Shown in pieces: positions 22,306 to 30,931 of a DNA stretch of 56,027 nt. The position numbers and the translations under genes are program-made. Under the pieces are notes generated by a model. That model was given only the letters and a program-made list of their open reading frames with translations. It was not told where the DNA came from and ran no database searches. Each line of letters starts with the position of its first letter. Position 1 is the first letter of the stretch. This DNA comes from Pseudomonas triticifolii. GTDB taxonomy: Bacteria > Pseudomonadota > Gammaproteobacteria > Pseudomonadales > Pseudomonadaceae. The stretch is from NCBI RefSeq assembly GCF_014358015.1, contig NZ_JACONV010000028.1, forward strand, positions 1 to 56,027, written 5' to 3'.

Positions 22306-25263
22306 ATGAGCCTACCTTTACTGGCCGATTTTCCGGCCATCCTGCTGCCATTGATTACCCGCGCACAACAGACATTTCGTACAGCTCTGGCTGATTTATC
22401 AGCAGATGCACTGGCCTCGTTCGAGGCCTGGCCCGCGTCACGACGCGTTGCGTTCGACCGGGTCTGCGCGGCCAGCGACTTCGTCACCGAGCAGGTTTGC
22501 CGGGATCCGCAGATGCTGCTGGACATGGCCGATTCAGGCGAGCTGGAGCGTAGCTTCTCGGCTGGCGAGTTGCGCGGGCAGATCGCCGACGCGTTGAGCA
22601 CGGCAACCACCGACGACGCGTTGGGGCGTAATCTACGTCGCCAGCGCATGCGTCAGCAAGTGCGGATTATCTGGCGCGACCTGACACGTCAGGCGGACCT
22701 GATCGAGACCTGCCGCGACCTGTCGGACATGGCTGATGGCTGCATTGATCTGGCCTATCACTGGCTGTATGAGCGCCATTGTCAGCAGTTCGGCACGCCC
22801 ACCGGGCGTCGCACCGGCCTGCCGCAGCACATGGTCATTCTGGGGATGGGCAAGCTGGGCGCGGTCGAGCTGAACCTGTCATCCGACATCGATCTGATCT
22901 TTGGCTACCCGGAAGGTGGCGAAACCGTGGGCGTCAAGCGTCCCCTCGACAACCAGGAATTCTTCATTCGCCTGGGCCAGCGGCTGATCAAGGCGCTGGA
23001 CCCGGTGACCGTCGATGGCTTCGTGTTTCGCGTGGACATGCGCCTGCGACCTTACGGTTCATCCGGGGCGCTGGTGCTCAGCTTCAATGCGCTGGAGCAG
23101 TATTACCAGGATCAGGGTCGCGACTGGGAGCGTTACGCCATGATCAAGGCCCGTGTGGTGGGCGGCGATCAGAAGGCGGGTGCCGAGTTGCTGGAGATGC
23201 TGCGTCCGTTTGTCTATCGCCGTTATCTGGACTTTTCGGCCATTGAAGCGCTGCGCACCATGAAGCAGTTGATTCAGCAGGAAGTGAAGCGCAAGGGCAT
23301 GGCCGAGAACATCAAGCTTGGCGCGGGCGGCATTCGTGAAGTCGAGTTCATCGCCCAGGCGTTCCAGCTGATTCATGGTGGTCGCGACCTTAGCCTGCAG
23401 CAACGCCCGCTGTTCAAGGTGTTGAGAACGCTGGAAGGCCAGGGTTATCTGCCCGGTGCGGTCACTGAAGAGCTGCGCGAAGGCTATGAGTTTTTGCGTT
23501 ACACCGAACATGCGATTCAGGCGATTGCCGACCGGCAGACACAGATGTTGCCCGACAACGAGCAGGATCAGGCGCGCATCGCGTTGATCATGGGCTTCGC
23601 CGACTGGGCGAGCTTCCATGAACGGCTGATGTACTGGCGTGGTCGGGTGTCCTGGCATTTTCGCCAGGTGATCGCCGATCCGGATTCTGACCCTGATGAA
23701 GAGCAGGAAGAACACAGCGAAGTCGTCGTCGGCGGCGAATGGCTGCCGCTGTGGGAAGAGTCTCAGGATGAAGAGGCCGCTGGCCGTCAGCTCTCCCAGG
23801 CAGGCTTCGTCAATGCCGAGACAGCTATCAAGCACTTGGCCAACCTGCGCAGCAGCCCGCATCTGCGCTCGATGCAACGCCTCAGTCGTGAGCGGCTGGA
23901 TGCCTTCATTCCGCGCCTGCTGGCTCAGGCCGTGGAGCACGACAAGCCCGACCTGGTGCTGGAGCGCGTGCTGCCGCTGGTTGAGGCCGTGGCCAGGCGT
24001 TCGGCGTATCTGGTGCTGTTGACCGAAAACCCCGATGCGCTGCGGCGCCTGCTGACGCTGTGCGCGGCCAGCCCCTGGATCGCCGAGCAGATTGCCCGTT
24101 TCCCGCTGCTGCTCGATGAACTGCTCAATGAAGGGCGGTTGTTCAATCCGCCGCTGGCACCGGAGCTGGCGGCTGAGTTGCAGGAGCGGTTGATCCGCAT
24201 TCCCGAGGATGACCTGGAGCAGCAGATGGAAGCGCTGCGGCACTTCAAACTGGCGCACAGCCTTCGGGTGGCGGCATCGGAAATCACCGGCAGCCTGCCC
24301 TTGATGAAGGTCAGCGATTACCTGACCTGGCTGGCCGAGGCGATTCTGGAGCAGGTGCTCGCGCTGGCATGGCGCCACAGCGTGGCGCGGCATGGCACGC
24401 CGTCGCGACCTGACGGCAGTTTATGCGATCCGGGCTTTGTGATTGTCGGCTACGGCAAAGTGGGCGGCATTGAGTTGGGGCATGGTTCGGATCTGGATCT
24501 GGTGTTTATTCATGATGGCGACCTGCAGGTTGAAACCGATGGCGCCAAGCCCATCGACAGCGCGCAGTTCTTTACCCGACTGGGGCAGCGCATCATTCAC
24601 TTGCTGACCACGCAGACCAACTCCGGCCAGTTGTATGAGGTCGACATGCGTCTGCGGCCTTCCGGTGCTTCGGGGCTGCTGGTCAGCTCGCTGGGCGCAT
24701 TTGCCCGTTATCAGGACAAGGAAGCCTGGACCTGGGAGCATCAGGCGCTGGTGCGTGCTCGTGTGCTGATCGGCAGTCCGGACGTGGGCCGCGAATTCGA
24801 GAAAGTCCGTGCTGAAGTGTTGGGCCGCGAACGTGACCTGGACACGCTGCGCGCCGAGGTCAGCGAGATGCGCGCCAAGATGCGCGACAACCTGGGCACC
24901 CGTCTGACGGCGGCGGGCCGGGCAGCCAATGCCTTCGAGACATCCATGCCGTTCGACCTCAAGCAGGACGCCGGAGGTATCGTCGATATCGAATTTATGG
25001 TGCAATACGCGGCCTTGGCGTGGTCCAGAGAGCATCCGGGGCTGCTGCGATACACCGATAACATTCGTATTCTCGAAGGGCTGGAAGAAGCCGGGCTGTT
25101 GCCCGACGCCGATGCCAGCCTGTTGCGCGAGGCCTACAAGGCGTACCGCTCGGCGGCTCACCGACAGGCTTTGCAGAAGCAGGCGGGTGTAGTCAGCGGC
25201 GATCAGTTCCACTGCGAGCGGCGTGAAGTGATGCGGATCTGGGCGCAGATGGGGTTGAGCTGA
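22306..25263 (+). CDS. glnE: Bifunctional glutamine synthetase adenylyltransferase/adenylyl-removing enzyme GlnE
   Basis: Adds AMP to and removes it from glutamine synthetase in response to PII and glutamine. It is 985 aa with two nucleotidyltransferase domains: the N-terminal adenylyl-removing one (MGKLGAVELNLSSDIDLIF near residue 185) and the C-terminal adenylylating one (YGKVGGIELGHGSDLDLVF near 715). Each keeps the G-x-x-E-L and SDxDL(I/V)F metal-binding pattern. The ATG at 22306 is preceded by AAGGA. It is divergent from aceE and upstream of waaF, an arrangement typical of Pseudomonas. Confidence 0.98.
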   Translation: MSLPLLADFPAILLPLITRAQQTFRTALADLSADALASFEAWPASRRVAFDRVCAASDFVTEQVCRDPQMLLDMADSGELERSFSAGELRGQIADALSTATTDDALGRNLRRQRMRQQVRIIWRDLTRQADLIETCRDLSDMADGCIDLAYHWLYERHCQQFGTPTGRRTGLPQHMVILGMGKLGAVELNLSSDIDLIFGYPEGGETVGVKRPLDNQEFFIRLGQRLIKALDPVTVDGFVFRVDMRLRPYGSSGALVLSFNALEQYYQDQGRDWERYAMIKARVVGGDQKAGAELLEMLRPFVYRRYLDFSAIEALRTMKQLIQQEVKRKGMAENIKLGAGGIREVEFIAQAFQLIHGGRDLSLQQRPLFKVLRTLEGQGYLPGAVTEELREGYEFLRYTEHAIQAIADRQTQMLPDNEQDQARIALIMGFADWASFHERLMYWRGRVSWHFRQVIADPDSDPDEEQEEHSEVVVGGEWLPLWEESQDEEAAGRQLSQAGFVNAETAIKHLANLRSSPHLRSMQRLSRERLDAFIPRLLAQAVEHDKPDLVLERVLPLVEAVARRSAYLVLLTENPDALRRLLTLCAASPWIAEQIARFPLLLDELLNEGRLFNPPLAPELAAELQERLIRIPEDDLEQQMEALRHFKLAHSLRVAASEITGSLPLMKVSDYLTWLAEAILEQVLALAWRHSVARHGTPSRPDGSLCDPGFVIVGYGKVGGIELGHGSDLDLVFIHDGDLQVETDGAKPIDSAQFFTRLGQRIIHLLTTQTNSGQLYEVDMRLRPSGASGLLVSSLGAFARYQDKEAWTWEHQALVRARVLIGSPDVGREFEKVRAEVLGRERDLDTLRAEVSEMRAKMRDNLGTRLTAAGRAANAFETSMPFDLKQDAGGIVDIEFMVQYAALAWSREHPGLLRYTDNIRILEGLEEAGLLPDADASLLREAYKAYRSAAHRQALQKQAGVVSGDQFHCERREVMRIWAQMGLS

Positions 25264-25311
25264 GTCGGTGGCGACACCGAGGGTTTCGCACAACACTATA
25301 TAAAGCTATGA

Positions 25312-25364
25312 CAGGGAGGCGACAGGGTGTGTGGGCATGTCACGCAGTCTGATCGGCCTCCCTG
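25312..25364. repeat. Widely spaced inverted repeat between glnE and waaF
   Basis: The perfect 9-base arms CAGGGAGGC and GCCTCCCTG are separated by 35 bases in the 129-base glnE-waaF gap. It could be a terminator of glnE or an operator for the LPS operon. The gap otherwise holds the presumed waaF promoter. In P. aeruginosa I recall ilvE here; it is absent. Confidence 0.5.
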
Positions 25365-25392
25365 ATCGTTTCCGGTCGTTTTTGGATAAAGC

Positions 25393-26427
25393 ATGAATAT
25401 TCTGATCGTTGGGCCTAGCTGGGTCGGTGACATGGTGATGGCGCAAACGCTGTTCCAGTGCCTGAAACAGCGTCATCCCGAGTGCCAGATCGATGTACTG
25501 GCACCCGAGTGGAGTCGTCCGCTGCTGGAGCGCATGCCTGAAGTGCGTGCGGCGCTCAGCTTTCCGCTCGGCCACGGTGCCCTTGAGCTCGCGACGCGCA
25601 GGCGCATCGGCAAGTCGCTGGCCGGCCAGTACGATCAGGCCATCCTGCTGCCCAATTCGCTCAAGTCCGCGCTGGTGCCGTTTTTTGCGGGCATCAAGCA
25701 GCGTACCGGCTGGCGTGGCGAGTTCCGCTACGGCCTGCTCAACGATGTGCGCACCCTGGACAAGCAACGTTATCCACTGATGATCGAGCGCTTCATGGCG
25801 TTGGCTTACGATAAAGGCGCAGAACTGCCGCGCCCGTATCCCAAGCCGAGCCTGCAGATCGATGCGGCGACCCGCGATGCGACGCTGGAAAAGTTTGGCC
25901 TGAGCCTGGACCGCCCGGTGCTGGCGCTGTGTCCGGGTGCCGAGTTCGGCGAGTCCAAGCGCTGGCCGGCCGAGCATTACGCGCAAGTCGCCGATGCCAG
26001 AATCCGCGAGGGCTGGCAGGTCTGGCTGTTCGGTTCGCAGAAGGATCATCCGGTGGGCGAGACCATTCGCGAAAACCTGATCCCCGGCTTGCGTGAAGAG
26101 TCCGTGAACCTCAGCGGCAAGACTTCGCTGGCTGAAGCCATCGACCTGCTGTCGTGTGCCGATTCGGTGGTCTCCAATGACTCCGGCCTGATGCACGTGG
26201 CGGCGGCGCTGAATCGTCCGCTGGTGGCCGTGTACGGTTCCACCTCGCCGGGCTTTACCCCGCCGTTGGCCGATGAGGTCGAGATTGTCCAGTTGGGCAT
26301 CGAGTGCAGCCCATGCTTCGACCGCACCTGCCGCTTCGGCCATTACAACTGCATGCGCCTGCTTGAGCCGGGCGCAGTTATTCAGGCGCTGGGCCGTCTG
26401 GACAGCACACCGGTAGAGGTCGTCTGA
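25393..26427 (+). CDS. waaF: ADP-heptose:LPS heptosyltransferase II WaaF
   Basis: Adds the second L-glycero-D-manno-heptose to the LPS inner core at the cytoplasmic face of the inner membrane. It is 344 aa, GT9 family, with the N-terminal GPSWVGDMVMAQTLFQ segment and the C-terminal nucleotide-sugar motif SNDSGLMHVAAALNRP. The length fits E. coli WaaF (348). It heads the operon waaF-waaC-waaG-waaP and onward; waaC begins 2 bases after its stop. Confidence 0.97.
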   Translation: MNILIVGPSWVGDMVMAQTLFQCLKQRHPECQIDVLAPEWSRPLLERMPEVRAALSFPLGHGALELATRRRIGKSLAGQYDQAILLPNSLKSALVPFFAGIKQRTGWRGEFRYGLLNDVRTLDKQRYPLMIERFMALAYDKGAELPRPYPKPSLQIDAATRDATLEKFGLSLDRPVLALCPGAEFGESKRWPAEHYAQVADARIREGWQVWLFGSQKDHPVGETIRENLIPGLREESVNLSGKTSLAEAIDLLSCADSVVSNDSGLMHVAAALNRPLVAVYGSTSPGFTPPLADEVEIVQLGIECSPCFDRTCRFGHYNCMRLLEPGAVIQALGRLDSTPVEVV

Positions 26428-26429
26428 CG

Positions 26430-27494
26430 TTGCGGGTATTGCTGATCAAGACTTCCTCGCTGGGCGATGTGATTCATGCCTTGCCCGCGCTGACCGACGC
26501 TGCCCGTGCGCTGCCCGGCATTCGCTTCGACTGGGTGGTGGAAGAAGGCTTTGCCGAGATTCCCGCCTGGCACCCGGCGGTCGACAGGGTGATCCCCGTG
26601 GCCATCCGCCGCTGGCGCAAGAACCTGTGGCAGACCTTCAAAAGCGGCGAGTGGCGCGGCTTCAAGGCGCGACTGCGTGAGCAGCGTTACGACCTGGTAA
26701 TCGATGCGCAGGGCCTGTTCAAGAGCGCCTGGCTGACCCGCTATGTCGATGCGCGGGTGGCCGGTCTGGATCGTGAGTCGGCGCGTGAGCCTGTTGCCAG
26801 TCGCTTCTATGATCACGCTTATCCTGTGGCACGCGGCCAACATGCGGTCGAGCGCCTGCGCCAGCTGTTTGCACACGCGTTGGGCTACAGCGTACCGGCC
26901 GGAATCGGCGATTACGGGCTGAAAAGTCTGACAACCGAGGGCGAAGCGCCTCAGGCACCCTTCGTCCTGTTTTTGCACGGCACCACCTGGGACACCAAGC
27001 ACTGGCCTGAGCTGTACTGGCGACAACTGGCTGAACTGATGGTCGCTCGTGGCCTGCAAGTGCGCCTGCCGTGGGGCAATGCGACTGAAAAAGCCCGTGC
27101 CGAACGTATTGCCGACGGGCTGGATGCGGCGCATGTGTTGCCCAAACTTAATCTGGCAGGCGTGGCGCGGGTATTGGCCCAGGCGCAGGCCTGTGTGGCA
27201 GTGGACACCGGCATCGGCCATCTGGCTGCGGCGCTGGATGTACCGACGGTGTCGCTGTTCGGGCCTACAAACCCGGTATTGACCGGGGCCTATGGCAAAT
27301 CGCAGGTGCATCTGGCCGCTGATTACCCAGGCTGCGCGCCGTGCCTGCAGAAGAAATGCACTTACCAGCCGACCGCTGATGATCAGCGCCGGTTTGACCT
27401 GAAACGCGAGTGGCCGCTGTGCTTCACTCGCTTGAATCCCGAGCGAGTAGCGAGCCAACTGGGCGCGCTGTTGCTGGCAAAGGAACCTGGCTGA
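26430..27494 (+). CDS. waaC: LPS heptosyltransferase I WaaC
   Basis: Adds the first heptose to Kdo of the inner core. It is 354 aa, GT9 family, starting at a TTG (MRVLLIKTSSLGDVIHALPAL), the conserved family N-terminus, so the rare start codon is well supported. The C-terminal donor motif is VDTGIGHLAAALDVP. The stop overlaps the ATG of waaG. The weak start codon and 2-base gap to waaF suggest translation coupled to waaF. Confidence 0.96.
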   Translation: MRVLLIKTSSLGDVIHALPALTDAARALPGIRFDWVVEEGFAEIPAWHPAVDRVIPVAIRRWRKNLWQTFKSGEWRGFKARLREQRYDLVIDAQGLFKSAWLTRYVDARVAGLDRESAREPVASRFYDHAYPVARGQHAVERLRQLFAHALGYSVPAGIGDYGLKSLTTEGEAPQAPFVLFLHGTTWDTKHWPELYWRQLAELMVARGLQVRLPWGNATEKARAERIADGLDAAHVLPKLNLAGVARVLAQAQACVAVDTGIGHLAAALDVPTVSLFGPTNPVLTGAYGKSQVHLAADYPGCAPCLQKKCTYQPTADDQRRFDLKREWPLCFTRLNPERVASQLGALLLAKEPG

Positions 27495-28615
27495 TGCAAC
27501 TGGCTTTCGTCCTGTACAAATACTTTCCGTTCGGCGGACTGCAACGCGACTTCATGCGCATCGCGCTGGAGTGCCAGCAGCGCGGTCATCAGATTCGTGT
27601 CTACACCCTGATCTGGGAAGGCGATGTGCCGCCCGGTTTCGAGGTGCTGGTCGCGCCGGTCAAGGCCTTCTTCAACCATCGCCGCAATGAAAAGCTCAGT
27701 GCGTGGATGGCAGCGGACCTGGCCAAGCGTCCGGTGGATCGTCTGATTGGCTTCAACAAGATGCCGGGGCTGGACGTGTACTACGCCGCCGATGGCTGCT
27801 TTGAAGACAAGGCGCAGAACCTGCGCAGCCCGCTGTACCGCAAGTGGGGCCGCTATCGCCACTTTGCGGATTATGAACGAGCAGTGTTCGCCAAGGATGC
27901 CAGGACCCAGGTGCTGATGATTTCCGAGGTGCAGCAACCGCTGTTCATCAAGCATTACGACACGCCGCTGTCGCGTTTCCATCTGTTGCCGCCCGGCATT
28001 TCCCCGGACCGCCGCGCGCCGCCTGATGCACCTGATATTCGGGCAGGTTTTCGTGAGGAGTTCGGGCTGACCGATAACGACCTGTTATTGGTGCAGATCG
28101 GCTCCGGTTTCAAGACAAAGGGCGTGGATCGCAGCCTCAAGGCCTTGGCCGCCTTGCCTGAGCCGCTCAAGAAACGCACGCGACTGTTTGTAATCGGGCA
28201 GGATGACCCCAAGGTATTCCAGCTGCAAAGCGCTGCGTTGGGGCTGGGTGATCAGGTGACCTTCATGAAAGGCCGCAGCGACATCCCGCGTTTCCTGATG
28301 GGTGCCGACGTACTGATTCATCCGGCCTACAACGAGAACACCGGCACCGTGCTGCTTGAAGCACTGGTGGCGGGTTTGCCCGTGCTGGTCAGCGCTGTGT
28401 GTGGCTACGCCCACTACATCGCCGAGGCCGATTGCGGGCGGGTGCTCGATGAGCCGTTCGAGCAGGCGCAGCTCAATCGTTACCTGGCAGACATGCTCAA
28501 GGACGATAACGCGCGCAGCGCCTGGGGCCGAAATGGTCTGGCATTTGCCGATACGGCGGACCTTTACAGCATGCCGCAACACGCTGCTGATGTGATTCTG
28601 GCGGAGCACTATTGA
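27494..28615 (+). CDS. waaG: LPS core glucosyl/hexosyltransferase WaaG
   Basis: GT-B-fold, GT4-family glycosyltransferase that adds the first hexose or hexosamine of the core to heptose II. In pseudomonads this is a GalN residue. It is 373 aa from the ATG at 27494 (MQLAFVLYKYFPFGGLQRDF, the family start), overlapping the waaC stop. The open frame extends 28 residues upstream inside waaC and is not used. The C-terminal E-x7-E donor motif is in ENTGTVLLEALVAGLPVL. It overlaps waaP by one base. Confidence 0.95.
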   Translation: MQLAFVLYKYFPFGGLQRDFMRIALECQQRGHQIRVYTLIWEGDVPPGFEVLVAPVKAFFNHRRNEKLSAWMAADLAKRPVDRLIGFNKMPGLDVYYAADGCFEDKAQNLRSPLYRKWGRYRHFADYERAVFAKDARTQVLMISEVQQPLFIKHYDTPLSRFHLLPPGISPDRRAPPDAPDIRAGFREEFGLTDNDLLLVQIGSGFKTKGVDRSLKALAALPEPLKKRTRLFVIGQDDPKVFQLQSAALGLGDQVTFMKGRSDIPRFLMGADVLIHPAYNENTGTVLLEALVAGLPVLVSAVCGYAHYIAEADCGRVLDEPFEQAQLNRYLADMLKDDNARSAWGRNGLAFADTADLYSMPQHAADVILAEHY

Positions 28616-29421
28616 TGAAGCTGTTCCTGGCTGAACCGTTCAAGAGCCTGTGGGCGGGACGCGATGCGTTCGCCGAGGTCGAGGCCCTGAGCGGTGAGGT
28701 GTACCGCGAGCTTGAAGGCCGACGTACCCTGCGCACCGAAGTCGACGGGCGCGGCTATTTCGTGAAGATCCACCGTGGCATTGGCTGGGGCGAGATCGCC
28801 AAGAATCTGGTCACTGCCAAATTGCCGGTGTTGGGCGCAGGCAAGGAGTGGGACGCCATCGAGCGCCTTCATGAAGTCGGTATACCGACCATGACCGCCG
28901 TGGCCTATGGCGAGCGCGGCAGCAATCCGGCTGCACAGCATTCATTCATCGTCACTGAAGAATTGGCACCGACCACCAGCCTGGAAGACGTCAGCATCAA
29001 CTGGCGCAACGAGCCGCCGCAGCCGCGCCTCAAACGAGCGTTTATCGCCGAGGTCGCGCGACTGGTCGGGATGATGCACCGCGCCGGGGTCAACCACCGG
29101 GACTGCTACATCTGCCACTTTCTACTGCACACCGACAAGCCGGTCACGGCCGACGATTTCAGGCTGTCGGTCATTGACCTGCATCGCGCCCAGACGCGTC
29201 GGGTCATTACGCCGCGCTGGCGTAACAAGGACCTGGCGGCGCTGTACTTTTCGGCGCTGGACATCGGTCTGACGCATCGCGACAAACTGCGCTTTCTCAA
29301 AGGTTACTTTCAGAAGCCGTTGCGCGAAATACTGGTCAAGGAGGCGAAACTGCTCGGCTGGCTGGATAAAAAGGCCGACAAGCTTTATCAGCGCAAACTG
29401 CGATACGGGGATGCGCTCTGA
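28615..29421 (+). CDS. waaP: LPS core heptose(I) kinase WaaP
   Basis: Phosphorylates heptose I of the inner core, an essential outer-membrane stability function in P. aeruginosa. It is 268 aa with a eukaryotic-like kinase fold: an N-terminal VKIHR-type Lys region (GYFVKIHRGIGWGE), the catalytic loop NHRDCYICHFLLH with Asp present, and a metal-binding-type SVIDLHRAQ. The ATG at 28615 shares a base with the waaG stop; the next gene begins on its last base. Very secure. Confidence 0.96.
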   Translation: MKLFLAEPFKSLWAGRDAFAEVEALSGEVYRELEGRRTLRTEVDGRGYFVKIHRGIGWGEIAKNLVTAKLPVLGAGKEWDAIERLHEVGIPTMTAVAYGERGSNPAAQHSFIVTEELAPTTSLEDVSINWRNEPPQPRLKRAFIAEVARLVGMMHRAGVNHRDCYICHFLLHTDKPVTADDFRLSVIDLHRAQTRRVITPRWRNKDLAALYFSALDIGLTHRDKLRFLKGYFQKPLREILVKEAKLLGWLDKKADKLYQRKLRYGDAL

Positions 29422-30155
29422 TGGCGGGCTGGAATCTGGAGCCTGCGTACGATTTTCTGACGCAAGATTTCGGAAGTCTGGATGCGGTGTTTGCGTTGCA
29501 GGGCGAGCGCCTGACCCGTGATCCTCTGTCCGAAGTGATTCGGGTGCAGCGTGATGGCGTGAATTACTACGTCAAGCGCTACGTAGGCGCGGGCAAAGGT
29601 CTGCGCCGGTATCTGGGCAGGCCCAGGGTCAAGTCCGAATGGCAGAACCTCAAACGTTTCGCCAAGTGGGGCATTCCCACGGCCGAAGTGGTGGCGTGGG
29701 GCCTTGAGCGTAACGGCGCAACCTACGACCGTGGTGCATTGATCACGCGTGAGCTGCCGAATACCGAAGATTTGTCTGCGCTGGCGTTGCGCAAGGATCC
29801 ACTGCTGGACGACAGGACCTGGGTGGACGGCGTCAGTCGTCAGTTGGCGTCCTGTACGCGCATCATGCATGACCACCACTTCACCCATAACGACTTGAAG
29901 TGGCGCAACCTGCTGGTGGACGATCAAGCCAGACTGTTCTTCATCGATTGTCCCAATGGGGCATTCTGGTGGAGCTTCATGTTGCGCTACCGCATTACCA
30001 AGGACCTGGCGTGCCTGGATAAGGTCGCCAAGTACCATTTGTCTGCCACGCAGCGACTGCGCTTCTACCTGCAATACCGTCAGCGAGCGCGTTTGAACGC
30101 CTCCGACAAGAAGCGTATTCGTCATGTCGTCAGCTTTTTCGAGGGGCGCGAATGA
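29421..30155 (+). CDS. LPS core kinase-fold protein (InaA/WaaP-related), PA5008-like
   Basis: 244-residue protein-kinase-like protein, probably a second core-sugar kinase. The catalytic loop is HNDLKWRNLLV and the metal-binding-type segment LFFIDCPNG, both with catalytic Asp and Asn present. The N-terminal Lys region is VNYYVKRYVGAGKG. It overlaps waaP by one base and the next kinase-like gene by four, so it is part of a tightly coupled operon. By position it equals the gene after waaP in P. aeruginosa. Target sugar unknown. Confidence 0.88.
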   Translation: MAGWNLEPAYDFLTQDFGSLDAVFALQGERLTRDPLSEVIRVQRDGVNYYVKRYVGAGKGLRRYLGRPRVKSEWQNLKRFAKWGIPTAEVVAWGLERNGATYDRGALITRELPNTEDLSALALRKDPLLDDRTWVDGVSRQLASCTRIMHDHHFTHNDLKWRNLLVDDQARLFFIDCPNGAFWWSFMLRYRITKDLACLDKVAKYHLSATQRLRFYLQYRQRARLNASDKKRIRHVVSFFEGRE

Positions 30156-30931
30156 GTGTTTTTATTGCCGCTGCCGATCAGCCCTTGCTGGAGCGCCACG
30201 GCCTGACCGATTTCGAGTCGCTGTGGACGCTGCAACTGGACGCGGTCGATGAGCCCAACACCGGGCGTGGCGGCTGGAGCAGCGTGTTCCGGCTGGATCT
30301 GGACGGTCAGGGGTTCTACCTCAAGCGCCAGAGCAATTACCTGACGCACACCTTGCATCATCCGTTTGGCGAGCCGTCGTTCTCGCGCGAGTTTCGTAAT
30401 ATCAGTCGTTACCAGAAGCTGGGAATCCCTGCGTTGCAGGCAGCGTTCTATGGTGAGCGCAAGGTCGATGGCGAGCGTCGCGCGATTCTGATGACCCGTG
30501 CGCTGGATGGCTGGACCGATCTGGACGAGTTACTGCAGGGCTGGGCCGAAATGGGCTCGCGCTCGCGCACTGCCATTCTGCAGGCTTGTGGTCGACTGGC
30601 GCGCACGCTGCATGGCGCAGGTCAGATTCATGGCTGTTTCTACCCCAAGCATATTTTCCTGCAGGCCGACCATGAGGGTTATCGGGCGCAACTGATCGAC
30701 CTGGAAAAAACCCGTCCGGTGCTCTTTGGCAAGCGTGATCGGGTCAAGGATCTGGAGCCGTTGTTGCGTCGCGCCCGAGTGTGGACCGAAGCCGAGCAGC
30801 GCGAGCTGTTGGCGGCTTATCTGCAGTCGAGCCCTGACAGTGAGCAGGTCAGTGCCTGGGCTGTACGTCTGGGACAGCGAGGCCAGCACAAGCGTGACCT
30901 TCACCACCGTGACCAGAAAGAGACCCGCTGA
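30152..30931 (+). CDS. InaA-family kinase-like protein, PA5007-like; catalytic Asp apparently replaced
   Basis: 259-residue member of the lipopolysaccharide kinase InaA family. The N-terminal Gly-rich and Lys region (GGWSSVFRLDL, then GFYLKRQSNY) and the later LIDLEKTRP motif are kept. The catalytic loop reads HGCFYPKHIFL where WaaP has HRDCYICHFLL, so Cys stands at the aligned Asp position. It may be a pseudokinase, or use another residue. It overlaps both neighbours by four bases and one base. A role in LPS core modification is inferred from the operon. Confidence 0.85.
   Translation: MSVFIAAADQPLLERHGLTDFESLWTLQLDAVDEPNTGRGGWSSVFRLDLDGQGFYLKRQSNYLTHTLHHPFGEPSFSREFRNISRYQKLGIPALQAAFYGERKVDGERRAILMTRALDGWTDLDELLQGWAEMGSRSRTAILQACGRLARTLHGAGQIHGCFYPKHIFLQADHEGYRAQLIDLEKTRPVLFGKRDRVKDLEPLLRRARVWTEAEQRELLAAYLQSSPDSEQVSAWAVRLGQRGQHKRDLHHRDQKETR

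Noticed and set aside
23059..24393. A 444-codon open frame opposite glnE
   Set aside because: Shadow of the continuous glnE coding sequence; no start signal or motif.
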